A stretch of DNA of 19,069 nt from the NCBI GenBank assembly GCA_003550305.1, contig QKYT01001079.1, positions 9,577-28,645 of the forward strand, read 5' to 3'. The DNA comes from Glomus cerebriforme. Its lineage: Eukaryota > Glomeromycota > Glomeromycetes > Glomerales > Glomeraceae. Position 1 is the first letter of the stretch; every line of letters begins with the position of its first letter. Under the pieces are notes generated by a model that was not told the DNA's origin, made no database searches, and saw only the letters and a program-made list of their open reading frames with translations. Position numbers and translations under genes: made by a program. This document shows positions 19,062-19,069 of this stretch, piece by piece.

Positions 19062-19069
19062 ATGACAGC
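19062..19069 (+). CDS. Possible start of a gene, truncated by the window end
   Basis: ATGACAGC, in the context TTTCAAAATGACAGC, would encode Met-Thr-Ala before the window ends. It follows a TATA box and a compact leader (CTTTCTCAATAACTTTC). A purine at -3 gives an acceptable start context. Nothing can be said of the product. Confidence 0.35.

Overview
This is a eukaryotic nuclear window: strongly AT-biased, with many short spliceosomal introns (66-108 nt, GT..AG, typically GTAAGT- or GTATRT-like donors) and long homopolymer and (TA)n tracts in the spacers. The composition, intron style, repeat types and protein sequences fit an early-diverging fungus. An arbuscular mycorrhizal fungus of the Rhizophagus type is my best guess. 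That is an inference, not a database result.

Layout. Positions 1-4200 are repeat territory with no intact gene. They hold a two-monomer (A-B-A-B) satellite with nested dyads (128-640), a decayed SANT/Myb-like DNA-binding gene with about seven premature stops (1520-2090), short tandem repeats, and two related MITE-like elements facing each other (2894-3218 and 3348-3738), which form a large inverted repeat. The rest carries conventional genes.

Gene 1 (+, coding about 4538-9656) is UPF2/NMD2, the MIF4G scaffold of nonsense-mediated mRNA decay. I resolved 19 coding exons, the last only 10 nt. It converges on gene 2 (-, 13217 to 10356, six exons, 827 aa), a basic, low-complexity, probably nuclear protein that I do not recognise. 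Gene 3 (-, 16919 to 14956, five exons, 542 aa) is a Sec14-like CRAL-TRIO lipid-transfer protein with an 8-residue SRPxTP repeat and a hydrophobic C-terminal part. The right edge (about 18560-19069) looks like the promoter of a plus-strand gene: CACGTG boxes, a TGACGTCA element, GATA sites, a TATA box, and an ATG 8 nt before the window ends.

The genes do not form a pathway or an operon: one acts in mRNA surveillance, one probably in the nucleus, one in lipid handling. No strong case for a wholly new system emerged. The items most worth following are the unusual 5' end of UPF2 (no in-frame upstream AUG and a 21-codon uORF in an NMD factor), the paired MITEs, the dimeric satellite, the SANT pseudogene whose stops all fit C:G to T:A decay, and the unrecognised 827-aa gene.

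All exon borders were read by eye from splice consensus, reading-frame phase and family similarity. Ambiguous borders are flagged.
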